A stretch of 64,000 nt of DNA from Coprenecus sp902388455 (GTDB taxonomy: Bacteria; Bacteroidota; Bacteroidia; Bacteroidales; UBA932), in the NCBI GenBank assembly GCA_963931615.1, contig OZ007032.1, forward strand, positions 1,984,001-2,048,000, read 5' to 3'. Shown in pieces: positions 44,936 through 52,691 of this stretch (position 1 is the first letter of the stretch; the number at the start of each line of letters is the position of its first letter). A program made the translations under genes and the position numbers. The notes under the pieces were generated by a model. That model did no database searches, was not told the origin of the DNA, and saw only the letters and a list, made by a program, of their open reading frames with translations.

Positions 44936-46656
44936 GGGACTGTCGTTTAATGTTTTCAATTTGAGCGGAGCTGCGACTTGTCCCATCAGTTTTCTGCTTC
45001 AAACTCCTCAAATTTTGGATTCTGTGTCTTATTCCGTCCTTTAAAGCCGGATTTTTCTGTTCTTCAAAGCCTAAAGGGTATAGTATCCCCATCATATGGC
45101 CTTTGGATAGGCATATCATCGTGTCAGGCTGTTTCCTGTTTGGCCCGTTTATCGATTCTTTCCAGCAGCTGAACCACATTGGCCGTGTGGATGCCGAAGA
45201 AGATGTACAGGATTTCGGCATGCCTGGTCCTGGCTTTAATCCGTTTCAAGTCATAATGCTCCTTCTGCGTCCCGAACGAGCCTTCCATAGCTGTCGCCCT
45301 CACTCTCGCAAGTTCTTCACGCACTGCATCTTTATTCTTATTGCTCTCGCCATACGGACGTCCTCTCTTTGCGAAAGATGTCTGGATGCCGTTCTCCTTG
45401 CAATAGTCCCTGTTCGCAGTCCCGGCATATCCTGTGTCTCCTCCTACCTTTTTCGCTTCGACTCCGAACAGCCTCTTGTGCATCTTCAGGCAGTGAAGCA
45501 GCCTTGTGCCCTCGTTGAAGGCGTTGAATGACAACTTCTCAATGAACGATATCCCGTCGACCAATATGTTGTTGACCTTTGCTCCAAACTCCACGCCCTT
45601 TACCTCCTTGCCCCTCACTATCGGTCTCAGATACGGTTTGCTGATGCTCACTATCCTGTCCGGGATGCTCTCGCGGATGTCACTGCTCCGGAAGTGCCTC
45701 TTCTGCTGACGGTACATCCTCGTTATAATTTCCAACTCGCCTTTCTCCCGTACAGTCATCAGGTTCTCAACAGCCGCATTTTCTCTCTCCATGCGGCGTA
45801 TCTCCCTCAGTATCTTTCCCAACAGCCCCAGCAGTCTCCTGGTTATCTTACGTGTCTGGACTTTTGTGCGTTTACGCTGCTTCCTGTAGGTCAGGTTCGC
45901 TTTCCGCACGTCAAGGTACTTTGTGCGCGGACGATGGATTCCCAGCCGCCTGCTCATCCCGCACATTGTCCCGTAGCTCTTCTCTATCCCCTCCCACAGC
46001 AACTTCGGATCTGTCGGGTACCGCATCCCGCTCTCGTAGCAGGTGGCATCCGTGTACATCGTGTCCAGATTCTCCATGTATGGTCTCCACATCTCCGCAA
46101 GTATATCCTGCTGCTGTTGGATCTTCAACTTGCCCGACAGCTCCAGAATTATGTCATCCAGCAGCTTGTAGTTTGTCAGGGGCCTCGCAGGGTCGATTAT
46201 CACATCGCAGAACATCTGGTAGTGAATGTTGCCGTTCAACTGTTCCATCAACTTAGGGCAGCTCAGTCCGGTGTACATCTTCAGGAACATCAGTGCGACC
46301 TTGCCTTCCGGCGTGAAATATGGCTTCCTTCCACGCCTTGGCCTCAGGCCCCTGCTTGTCAGCCCGAAGTTCTCCGCCATCTCACGCAGCGGAAGCAGCT
46401 TCTTTATCCTGCCCAACTCGCTCTTCTCGAAAGTTGACCTGTAGAGATCATAAAAATTGAACTCCGTGAATGGAATATTTGGTGTTATCTCAGCAAAATT
46501 TTGTATTTTTGACATCGCAAGTTTTTTTGCAATTCCTCCAAATTCAGCTTCCTACGGCCTGTTGGAGGAATTTTTGTTTATATTTCAAAGATATAAAATC
46601 TCTACCACATTGACAAACAATTTGTTAGAAAGATGTCAACATTTTACGACAGTCCC
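44936..46656 (-). mobile_element. IS1182-like insertion sequence, copy 2
   Basis: A 1721-bp element with ends GGGACTGTCGT / ACGACAGTCCC, the same as copy 1. It is flanked by TATATA on both sides (44930-44935, 46657-46662), the apparent target duplication. It lies in opposite orientation to copy 1. Confidence 0.85.
45124..46515 (-). CDS. DDE transposase, IS1182-like
   Basis: A 463-aa transposase homologous along its length to that at 11907-13292, with the same acidic residues (MYTDATCYES, KKVGGDTGYAG, ATAMEGSFGTQKEHY). Scattered substitutions and a different tail show it is a separate lineage of the same IS group. It has an intact frame. Confidence 0.85.
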   Translation of the reverse strand: MSKIQNFAEITPNIPFTEFNFYDLYRSTFEKSELGRIKKLLPLREMAENFGLTSRGLRPRRGRKPYFTPEGKVALMFLKMYTGLSCPKLMEQLNGNIHYQMFCDVIIDPARPLTNYKLLDDIILELSGKLKIQQQQDILAEMWRPYMENLDTMYTDATCYESGMRYPTDPKLLWEGIEKSYGTMCGMSRRLGIHRPRTKYLDVRKANLTYRKQRKRTKVQTRKITRRLLGLLGKILREIRRMERENAAVENLMTVREKGELEIITRMYRQQKRHFRSSDIRESIPDRIVSISKPYLRPIVRGKEVKGVEFGAKVNNILVDGISFIEKLSFNAFNEGTRLLHCLKMHKRLFGVEAKKVGGDTGYAGTANRDYCKENGIQTSFAKRGRPYGESNKNKDAVREELARVRATAMEGSFGTQKEHYDLKRIKARTRHAEILYIFFGIHTANVVQLLERIDKRAKQETA

Positions 46657-46680
46657 TATATAAAATGAATATTTTGAATA

Positions 46681-48516
46681 TTATGTCGTAGTAAGTCTTG
46701 ACTTCAACAGGTAGCCTTTTTTCCTGTTGTGCTCACGTCTCTCCGTCTCATAGTAGATGCATATCTTTCCAGACATACCACGTCTGCTGTACGGTATATT
46801 GAATGTCCTGTATATCTGGGCGAGTTTGGCATTGATGTCGGCTACACTGTACCATTGGCCCTCATTGAACGCATTGTGCACCGCTGTGACAACTCCCCTG
46901 CTCCTTTCAAGATTGGAGGTCTTTTTCGCTTCCACAGCCGCTCTCAAGTCAGAATCCTTGAAGCCTGTCTCTAGTATCTTCTTCTCCCCGAGCAGGTCAT
47001 ATGCCTCCATCACAAGCTGATAGCTGTTCCCGATTTCCGTCAGCAGTTCCTTGTCGAACCTCTGTCTGCTCCTTACGAGTTTCTTGATGTATTTGAATGC
47101 AAGTCTGTTCAGAGCCTCCCTGCTCATGGGCTTGCCCAGCTTGGTTATGTCACTGTCGCTTACTCCGGTTCTTATGTAGCGGTATCTCACTCTGAACGCG
47201 CCTGTCGAGTCATAGGCCCTCTTGATGCTGTATCTTCTCTGGTAGAAGCCCTTTATCTGCTCCTCACGGATGGCGTTGTCGAGCAGGAAGTAGTCACGCC
47301 TGTAAGTCATGGTTATGTATCGGGAGTAGTCCACCGTCCTCAGTGCCTGTCTGTAAAGGTCTGCCGCCCCATCGTCTTCTGTCTTCATATACAGACCGTG
47401 TATCTTCATGTACGCCTCGTGCTGGTTTTCCAGATACCTCTCCATCTCATCCTCAGTCCTGTATTCAATCGAGTTGTTGTAGTTGGTTATATGCATCAGC
47501 CTCTTGTAGCCGTTGCGGAATCTCCCTGCTATCTGTATCGCCTCTGTCCAGGGGTCTATCATCGTATGTGGTGCGGTGTAAAGCTCGGTCAGCATTATTA
47601 CAACGGGCCTGTACTCCAGCTCGATGTCCACTGCCGAGTAGAACCTGCTTGTGAAGAAGTTGTACCTGCTGAGTCGGGCATGTCCGTTCTCGGTGATGAT
47701 ACTGTCATATACGTTTCCGAAGCCGTGGGATTTCAGCTTCTCCATGCTCTCAGTGCTGCAGAACACATATGAGCCATCCTTGATTCCGGCTGCATTGATG
47801 ATGCTCTCTATGCCGTTGGTGGAGTTGAAGAACACGCATGCCCGCTCCTCCTTGTCCAGTCCGCTCAGTACAGTCCTCAGTACGGTCATGACGTTGTTGG
47901 TCTGGATTATCTCCACGTCCTGTCTGTAGTCATAGGTCGGCACTATCCTGTTCAGAACGAAACCCTGCTCCTCAAATCTGGGGTCACTCGGCATTATCGG
48001 GGTGGCCGACACCATTGCCTTGCTCCTGAATCTGAAGAAATCCGCGGTCGGCAGTGTAACCGTGCTGCGGTAACCGACATCGCTCACAAGCCTGTCGCAC
48101 TCATCGTACAGGAGGAAGTAGGCCTCGTACATGTTCGTTGCAGCGTCCAGCATAGCTCTCCTGATTTTGGGGAAGCTCTCGGGGGTGGTCATTATCTTCC
48201 TGTATGTCTCCCCACCTTTGATGTAGTTCCCGATGTCCTTTGCGCTCACACCCTCATATACTCCGAGCATGGCCGGGTGCTTCGCCTCCTTGCCCTTGAT
48301 TACCGGAACATTCGGCTCTATGATTATCGAGTTCCTTGCCGAGCTCAGTTCCAGAGTGGTCGCGCCTATTCCACATATGGTCTTGTGGAGGATGGTCCTG
48401 TCGGGTATCATGCTCATCACATCACAGAGCCTCTGCCCCCTGTCCATAGCTGTCTTTCTCTCTTGCATATTTTTCTGAATGGGATTGTTAGTTACAAAAG
48501 GGAGAGAGCCTTGCAT
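46681..48516 (-). CDS. Degenerate SF2 helicase-like protein of the island core
   Basis: A 611-aa protein with helicase-type landmarks in order: TICGIGATTLELSS (Walker-A-like but without the canonical GKT, ~47-60), FLLYDECDRLV (DExx box, ~142), KAMVSATPIMPSD (motif III, ~172), a second-lobe segment CVFFNSTNGIESII, and EAIQIAGRFRNGYKRLM (motif VI-like, ~350). The last ~200 residues are basic and helical. The P-loop variant GxGATT instead of GKT/S is the notable feature. It is the last gene of a four-gene minus-strand set that starts next to the tRNA integrase. A replication or DNA-translocation role for the island is a reasonable guess; I know no named family. Confidence 0.65.
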   Translation of the reverse strand: MQGSLPFVTNNPIQKNMQERKTAMDRGQRLCDVMSMIPDRTILHKTICGIGATTLELSSARNSIIIEPNVPVIKGKEAKHPAMLGVYEGVSAKDIGNYIKGGETYRKIMTTPESFPKIRRAMLDAATNMYEAYFLLYDECDRLVSDVGYRSTVTLPTADFFRFRSKAMVSATPIMPSDPRFEEQGFVLNRIVPTYDYRQDVEIIQTNNVMTVLRTVLSGLDKEERACVFFNSTNGIESIINAAGIKDGSYVFCSTESMEKLKSHGFGNVYDSIITENGHARLSRYNFFTSRFYSAVDIELEYRPVVIMLTELYTAPHTMIDPWTEAIQIAGRFRNGYKRLMHITNYNNSIEYRTEDEMERYLENQHEAYMKIHGLYMKTEDDGAADLYRQALRTVDYSRYITMTYRRDYFLLDNAIREEQIKGFYQRRYSIKRAYDSTGAFRVRYRYIRTGVSDSDITKLGKPMSREALNRLAFKYIKKLVRSRQRFDKELLTEIGNSYQLVMEAYDLLGEKKILETGFKDSDLRAAVEAKKTSNLERSRGVVTAVHNAFNEGQWYSVADINAKLAQIYRTFNIPYSRRGMSGKICIYYETERREHNRKKGYLLKSRLTTT

Positions 48517-48539
48517 CGACCCTCTCCCATGTTTCTGGA

Positions 48540-49142
48540 TTAGGCAACCTGCCCATCCGGCTTAAGGAATGACAGCACATCGTCAAGCTCCTCCGAGTAG
48601 GATACCTTACCGTTCTTGAAGTTCAGCTTGGTATTATGGAAGACCCTGCCGTTGCTGGAGACAATCTCCTCCTTTATATTACTTGCCTTACCCGACATCA
48701 TAATCCTGTGCAGTATCAGCCAGTCCACACGGCTCATCTGCACCTTATCTGGTACGCAGGTTGTCACTTCAGGCTTCTCCTCATCGCCGCTCAGGCAGGC
48801 CATGATATAGGACGAGATTTCATCGTTGACCATCAACTTGAAGACTATCTCATTCAAGCCATAGCGGAGACCCATCCAGTAGTAGGGGCATCCGTTTCTG
48901 CCAATGCCCGGGGTCACAAGCATCCTCAGTACCTTTCCGGTCTCCACGGCTCGCCTTACCACATCAAAGGCCTCGAAGTTGTTCATTCCTTTAAGTTCCA
49001 CTCGGTGGATGGGGAACAGGTTGGCAGCTGTCGTTCTGCTCTCGTTGTCTGTTTGTTCTACATTCTTCATCTTTACCTCCATTTCTACGGGTTCTACATC
49101 TTTTACCATTTCAACAGCTTCTTTAGCAATGTTATTTCTCAT
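48540..49142 (-). CDS. Island-core protein, paralogue of the 50527-51012 gene
   Basis: A 200-aa soluble protein. From ~residue 48 it aligns with the 50527-51012 product: VELKGMNNFEAFDVVRRAV vs LTLKGMDTEQLIQLIREAA; LVTPGIGRNGCPYYWMGLRYG vs IVTPRIDQSGQAYYWVGLRYG; and a shared GR(V/T)F(H/R)N(T/R)KL end segment. The repeated YYW(M/V)GLRYG and the similar C-terminus define a small unnamed family, present twice in this island. It ends 23 bp before the helicase-like gene starts. No enzymatic motif is seen. Confidence 0.6.
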   Translation of the reverse strand: MRNNIAKEAVEMVKDVEPVEMEVKMKNVEQTDNESRTTAANLFPIHRVELKGMNNFEAFDVVRRAVETGKVLRMLVTPGIGRNGCPYYWMGLRYGLNEIVFKLMVNDEISSYIMACLSGDEEKPEVTTCVPDKVQMSRVDWLILHRIMMSGKASNIKEEIVSSNGRVFHNTKLNFKNGKVSYSEELDDVLSFLKPDGQVA

Positions 49143-49305
49143 AATTTTTTAAATTTTAAATTCCCACTGCATCTTTTCTGGGCATGCAGCCTTAATCCCG
49201 TCCGACTTCCGACCTAATGCGCATCTCGGTCATTCCGTCAGACGGGAGAATCCCTCTCAATAATACTGCTGTGCCCTGTAACTCGGTGGAGGGTAAAAAC
49301 GGGGG

Positions 49306-50337
49306 TTACTGAGTTATGTTCTCGGATTTGTCTGGAAAGGCCCTTACGGTTATCTCGTCTACCGCTGCCTTATAAAGACCAGTCCTTGTGTATTGTATTC
49401 GTCCTGTTTTCCGCAGTTCGTCCTCTATCTCGCTCATTTTTAGGGGAACACACAGATTGAACTGTGCCCGTCGGGGATTCTTGCGGAGCCTGCTTATCAT
49501 GTTCCTTATATATGATATGTCCATGCCTCTCTGCTTGCCTTTATATAGATACACGGTCGGATAGTCCATCTCGGTCATGAGCCTTATAAGCAGATAGCAC
49601 ATCGCATCAGTCACCTTTGTCAGTCCTGTCATGTCAGATGTCATGGAGTATGTGCCGTAAATGAAGTGGTACATCAGAGGCCGTGACAGCCTGTCAGTAG
49701 TATGGTCGAGCCTGTTCAGTGCTTTCCTCGCTTCCTCCAGCGACTTTATGTCCGGCAGGAACTTCTTGAAATGCCCGGCCAGAAGAACGTTCTCGAACCA
49801 GTTGTAGCTGTTCTCCAGTCTGACACTCTTTCCCTTGCCGTACTTGATTGTCAGTTCTGTAGGGATGTCCTGCGGCTTTTCCTTGTGATGGATGTACAGT
49901 TTCAGCAAATCTTTCCGCAGCCTCGTTTCGAAGAATGTCTCGATACTCTCGTTCAGCAGACAATTCATCATGTCCTGATAGTCCTCGCTGTCATCTCCGG
50001 TTATACCCTCGGTCTGTTTTCTCCAGTACTCGGAGAATGTTGCAGGAACAGCATCGTCCTGCCGCGGAAGCTGGCATACGGACATCATCACCCACAGGGC
50101 GGTTACGAATACGGGATTGTCGGCAAGACCGGATATCTGCTCGTCACCGGAATGATATGTGACACCTCCCTCTCTGATGAGGCCGACAAGCTCATCAAAG
50201 GAGCACGGGAAGTCCATCTCTATCCGCTCCGTATCCTTGTTGTAGAATGATTTGAAGTAACCTGTACCAAGCCTGTAGTGTTTTTCCAGTAAGGGATGTA
50301 TCTCTTCCATCCTTTCAAGTGATATGCTGTATGTCAT
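49306..50337 (-). CDS. Island-core protein, unknown function
   Basis: A 343-aa soluble, mostly helical protein. The C-terminal third (YKGKQRGMDISYIRNMISRLRKNPRRAQFNLCVPLKMSEIEDELRKTGRIQYTRTGLYKAAV) has a helix-turn-helix-like look and basic character, so DNA binding is possible. It lies between the two paralogous genes, with the TATATACCCC motif copy C in its upstream region. No known domain recognised. It may be a replication initiator or regulator; that is guesswork from position. Confidence 0.55.
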   Translation of the reverse strand: MTYSISLERMEEIHPLLEKHYRLGTGYFKSFYNKDTERIEMDFPCSFDELVGLIREGGVTYHSGDEQISGLADNPVFVTALWVMMSVCQLPRQDDAVPATFSEYWRKQTEGITGDDSEDYQDMMNCLLNESIETFFETRLRKDLLKLYIHHKEKPQDIPTELTIKYGKGKSVRLENSYNWFENVLLAGHFKKFLPDIKSLEEARKALNRLDHTTDRLSRPLMYHFIYGTYSMTSDMTGLTKVTDAMCYLLIRLMTEMDYPTVYLYKGKQRGMDISYIRNMISRLRKNPRRAQFNLCVPLKMSEIEDELRKTGRIQYTRTGLYKAAVDEITVRAFPDKSENITQ

Positions 50338-50400
50338 GGCGTTGTCTTTTCTCCAAATTTACGATGATTCTCTCTATGGGTACGATGTATTTTGGGTTAT

Positions 50401-50458
50401 TTTTCTATTTATATACCCCCTGCAAGAATATGTCGTATATTAAATCGCTGATATTCAA
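50401..50458 (+). repeat. TATATACCCC motif, copy C
   Basis: TTTTCTATTTATATACCCCC followed by TGCAAGAATATGTCGTA and a CGCTGATATTCAATAA tract. It lies in the 189-bp gap upstream of the 49306-50337 gene, so a promoter or operator role for that gene is possible. Confidence 0.5.
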
Positions 50459-50526
50459 TAATAAAATAAAACAACAAGATTCTCAGAGGGTATATGTAAT
50501 GAAGATTCCGGTTTTATGTCATTTGG

Positions 50527-51012
50527 TTAAATGGTCCTGTTTACAGAGAGTGCGTTCTCTATCTCCTGTGAGTAGACTATACTCCCGAACGGGAATGTCA
50601 GCTTTCTGTTCCGGAATGTCCGTCCTTTGCTGTATCTGATGTAGTCGCGTATCTCCTGTGCGTATTCGAGATGCCTGTAATGGTGGTATTGGAGCCAGTT
50701 GATTCCCCGTGTCATTGTAGGGTCTGGGGAGCAATCGGAGATATATGTCAGTCCGTCTTTGCCCTTTAGGAGGAAACAGAGGATGAATGCCTCAATATTG
50801 CGGTTAAGTGGGAGTACGAAGTCCAGCTCGGTGCTGCCGTATCTCAGACCGACCCAGTAATATGCCTGTCCGGACTGGTCTATTCTCGGTGTGACAATGA
50901 GGGATGTGTCGGGGAAGTTCGCTGCTGCCTCTCTGATGAGTTGAATGAGCTGTTCCGTGTCCATGCCTTTGAGGGTGAGGCGTTGATGGGGTGTAAGCGG
51001 TTGAGTGTTCAT
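50527..51012 (-). CDS. Island-core protein, paralogue of the 48540-49142 gene
   Basis: A 161-aa protein from the ATG at 51012 (MNTQPLTPHQRLTLKGMD); a longer start at 51060 is possible. It shares LKGM, I(V)TPxI, YYWxGLRYG and the C-terminal GRTFRNRKLTFPFGSIVYSQEI with the 200-aa gene downstream. It is the first gene after the integrase on the same strand, separated from it by 101 bp. A partner or regulator in integration/replication is possible; no direct evidence. Confidence 0.6.
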   Translation of the reverse strand: MNTQPLTPHQRLTLKGMDTEQLIQLIREAAANFPDTSLIVTPRIDQSGQAYYWVGLRYGSTELDFVLPLNRNIEAFILCFLLKGKDGLTYISDCSPDPTMTRGINWLQYHHYRHLEYAQEIRDYIRYSKGRTFRNRKLTFPFGSIVYSQEIENALSVNRTI

Positions 51013-51112
51013 GATGAGGTGTGTTTGAATGGTTGTAAATGATTGTAATACATATAACAAAAAGGACAGGATATCCCACCTGCCCTTTCTTGTTTGAATT
51101 GGGTACTGTGAC

Positions 51113-52345
51113 TCACAGCAGATTCTTCATCGCCTCGTCTATCTGGCTGTTCTCAAAGCTGTCGAGGTAGATTTGGGTGACTCTCTCCGAGCTGTGGCCG
51201 AGGGATTCGCTGATGATTGCTGTGCTTACTCCGGAACGTTTGAGTACTGTGGCGTATGAGTGACGTGCGACATAGGTCGTGAGGTCTATCGGGATGCCAA
51301 GTTGCTCTCCGATTCTATGGAGTGCCTTGTTGGCAGCCTTGTTTGCCTTTCTGACCTTGTCCCTTATCTGGACTGCTGTCTTGTGAACTTTCCTGTCAAG
51401 GATTGGAAACACATAATCATTGGGAGTTGCTTCCGGCTTGCGGTACTTCTCTATGATTTCAAGTGCCATTGGCTGTAACTGGAATGATATGAGCCTGCCC
51501 GTCTTCTGCCTGTGATAGGACAAACGCCCCTCGAATACATCACAGTATCTGAGCCTTGCCATGTCCGTAAGGTTAATTCCGCATGAGAGATAGCTGAACA
51601 GGAACAAATCCCTGCCCAACTGGAGATACGGACTGTGGTAGGTGGTGACTGTACGCAGGTCTAGGCTCATTATCCGCTTGATGTCCTCCTTGGATATTGC
51701 CCGCTTCATCGTCTGTTCGTGAAATCTGCTCACCTTGAAATCATCAAATGGATAGTATTCCCGTTTGACAAGTTTTTCAGAGACAGCCCTATTGTACAGT
51801 ACACGGAGAGAACGGAATCGTATGCCGACAGTGTTCTCTTTCTTGCCGGAGCGGATTAGGAACATTTCGTACCCTTTCAGCCATTGCTGGTCAATGTCAG
51901 AGAACAGGAAGTCAAGATTGTCACAATAGAGAATGATAGATGATTTCAGTCCCTTGAAACTTTCCGCATAACCGAGCCTGTTCTCTTCCTTTAACTGCTG
52001 GATGAAATAGTCGAGATACTCCCCGAAGTTCATCTGCCTTACGGGATTCTCCACGCGTTGTACAAGTGTTTCGAGGGTGTAATCCTTGCCCTCTACTTTG
52101 AACTGGGTTATCTGCTCGCGGTACTGCTTTGACTTTCGTTCGATTACAGCCAGAATGGCATCACGGTCGGGACAGTTCCGCTTAGGTTGATTCTTCTTGA
52201 AGTCCCAGAATCGTTCTTCTACGGACATTCCAAGCGAAAGATACTTGCGTTTACGGTTCTGCGTCAAACGAAGCATCAGAGGGAAAGTACCATCCCTCAA
52301 TGCTCTTACTTTGTAGCAAATTGCTTCTACTGAAGTGTTTAGCAT
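51113..52345 (-). CDS. Tyrosine integrase of the tRNA-anchored island
   Basis: A 410-aa integrase from the ATG at 52345 (MLNTSVEAICYKVRALRDG); the ATG at 52384 would put the arm-site repeats inside the gene and is less likely. It has an N-terminal arm-binding domain (RLTQNRKRKYLSLGMSVEERFWDF), a SAM-like core-binding domain (~105-210), and a catalytic domain with YHRQKTGRLISF (Lys), TTYVARHSYATVLKRSG (the HxxR box, where the first His is replaced by Tyr), SLGHSSERVTQIYLD (GH and Tyr). At the first catalytic Arg the sequence is SCGINLTDMARL, i.e. Asn where Arg is usual, as in some Bacteroides elements of the IntDOT type that tolerate loss of Arg I. It sits 136 bp from the tRNA/att site. Confidence 0.9.
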   Translation of the reverse strand: MLNTSVEAICYKVRALRDGTFPLMLRLTQNRKRKYLSLGMSVEERFWDFKKNQPKRNCPDRDAILAVIERKSKQYREQITQFKVEGKDYTLETLVQRVENPVRQMNFGEYLDYFIQQLKEENRLGYAESFKGLKSSIILYCDNLDFLFSDIDQQWLKGYEMFLIRSGKKENTVGIRFRSLRVLYNRAVSEKLVKREYYPFDDFKVSRFHEQTMKRAISKEDIKRIMSLDLRTVTTYHSPYLQLGRDLFLFSYLSCGINLTDMARLRYCDVFEGRLSYHRQKTGRLISFQLQPMALEIIEKYRKPEATPNDYVFPILDRKVHKTAVQIRDKVRKANKAANKALHRIGEQLGIPIDLTTYVARHSYATVLKRSGVSTAIISESLGHSSERVTQIYLDSFENSQIDEAMKNLL

Positions 52346-52353
52346 AATAAAAT

Positions 52354-52374
52354 TGCTTACACATCTGCTTACAC
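52354..52374. promoter_or_regulatory. Right pair of putative integrase arm-binding sites
   Basis: TGCTTACAC at 52354-52362 and 52366-52374, spaced like the pair at 11637-11657. It lies just ahead of the integrase start, so binding could also repress integrase transcription. Confidence 0.6.
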
Positions 52375-52423
52375 AAAGTGCCAAAACAAGGGCGAAGCAG
52401 CCACTGCAATGCTACGGTCAAGA

Positions 52424-52460
52424 CAAACAAAAAGCACCTGCAAGTCAATGCAAGTGCCTT
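52424..52460 (-). terminator. Island-borne terminator for the reconstituted tRNA
   Basis: On the minus strand GCACTTGCA-TTGAC-TTGCAGGTGC is followed by TTTTTGTTTGT, 21 bp beyond the tRNA 3' end. It replaces the displaced chromosomal terminator at 11464-11503 and also separates tRNA transcription from the integrase. Confidence 0.75.
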
Positions 52461-52478
52461 TTCCTCAATATTTTAAAG

Positions 52479-52545
52479 AGTAGCGAGACCCAGGATTGAA
52501 CTGGGGACCTCATGATTATGAATCATGCGCTCTAACCAGCTGAGC
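52479..52545. repeat. attR: 67-bp repeat completing the tRNA gene
   Basis: Identical to 11509-11575. The chromosomal tRNA 5' end (52546-52554) is joined to this island-derived 3' part, giving an intact tRNA gene. Confidence 0.92.
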
Positions 52546-52554
52546 TATCTCGCC
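52481..52554 (-). tRNA. tRNA-Met (CAT anticodon; tRNA-Ile2 not excluded)
   Basis: Read on the minus strand it begins GGCGAGATAGCTCAGCTGG; acceptor arms GGCGAGA/TCTCGCT with discriminator A; D-loop AGCTCAGCTGGTTAGAGC; anticodon arm CATGA-TTCATAA-TCATG with anticodon CAT; TpsiC arm CCCAGTTCAATTCTGGG. No CCA is encoded. It lacks the initiator C1xA72 feature, so it is elongator Met or lysidine-modified Ile; the two cannot be separated with confidence by eye. Confidence 0.9.
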
Positions 52555-52563
52555 ATCATTTTG

Positions 52564-52634
52564 TTGAGCTACCAGGAGTCGAACCTAGATTTACAGAGCC
52601 AGAATCTGTCGTGCTGCCATTACACCATAGCTCA
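52564..52634 (-). tRNA. tRNA-Gln (CTG anticodon)
   Basis: On the minus strand it begins TGAGCTATGGTGTAATGG; acceptor TGAGCTA/TAGCTCA; anticodon arm ACAGA-TTCTGGC-TCTGT with anticodon CTG; T-arm CTAGGTTCGACTCCTGG. It lies 9 bp upstream of the CAT tRNA on the same strand; the two form a small tRNA operon. Confidence 0.92.
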
Positions 52635-52691
52635 ATTGGAATCGGAGCGCAAAGGTAGACAAATTTTAGAAAATTCAAAAAAAAATTGAAT

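Larger units (their letters stand above)
11509..52545. mobile_element. Composite integrative genomic island in a CAT-anticodon tRNA gene (~41 kb)
   Basis: The island is delimited by a 67-bp perfect direct repeat (11509-11575 and 52479-52545) equal to the 3' portion of the tRNA at 52481-52554. The integrase at 51113-52345 lies next to the intact tRNA, the classic arrangement for tyrosine-integrase elements. Contents are a four-gene core of unknown function, a mobilizable-element backbone with tandem recombinases and a MobV relaxase, a surface lipoprotein, a defence block (Gabija-like, AbiE, phase-variable methyltransferase/helicase), VapD and three IS elements. No type IV conjugation genes (traG, virB4 and others) are present, so transfer would depend on a helper element. 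The base composition is visibly more AT-rich than the flanks. Confidence 0.9.

Noticed and set aside
11764..46656. A composite transposon bounded by the two IS1182-like copies
   Set aside because: The copies are diverged and each has its own target duplication, so they inserted independently rather than moving the segment between them.
11509..52545. A self-transmissible conjugative element or a prophage
   Set aside because: No type IV secretion, coupling protein, capsid, terminase or tail genes are present; only a relaxase and recombinases.
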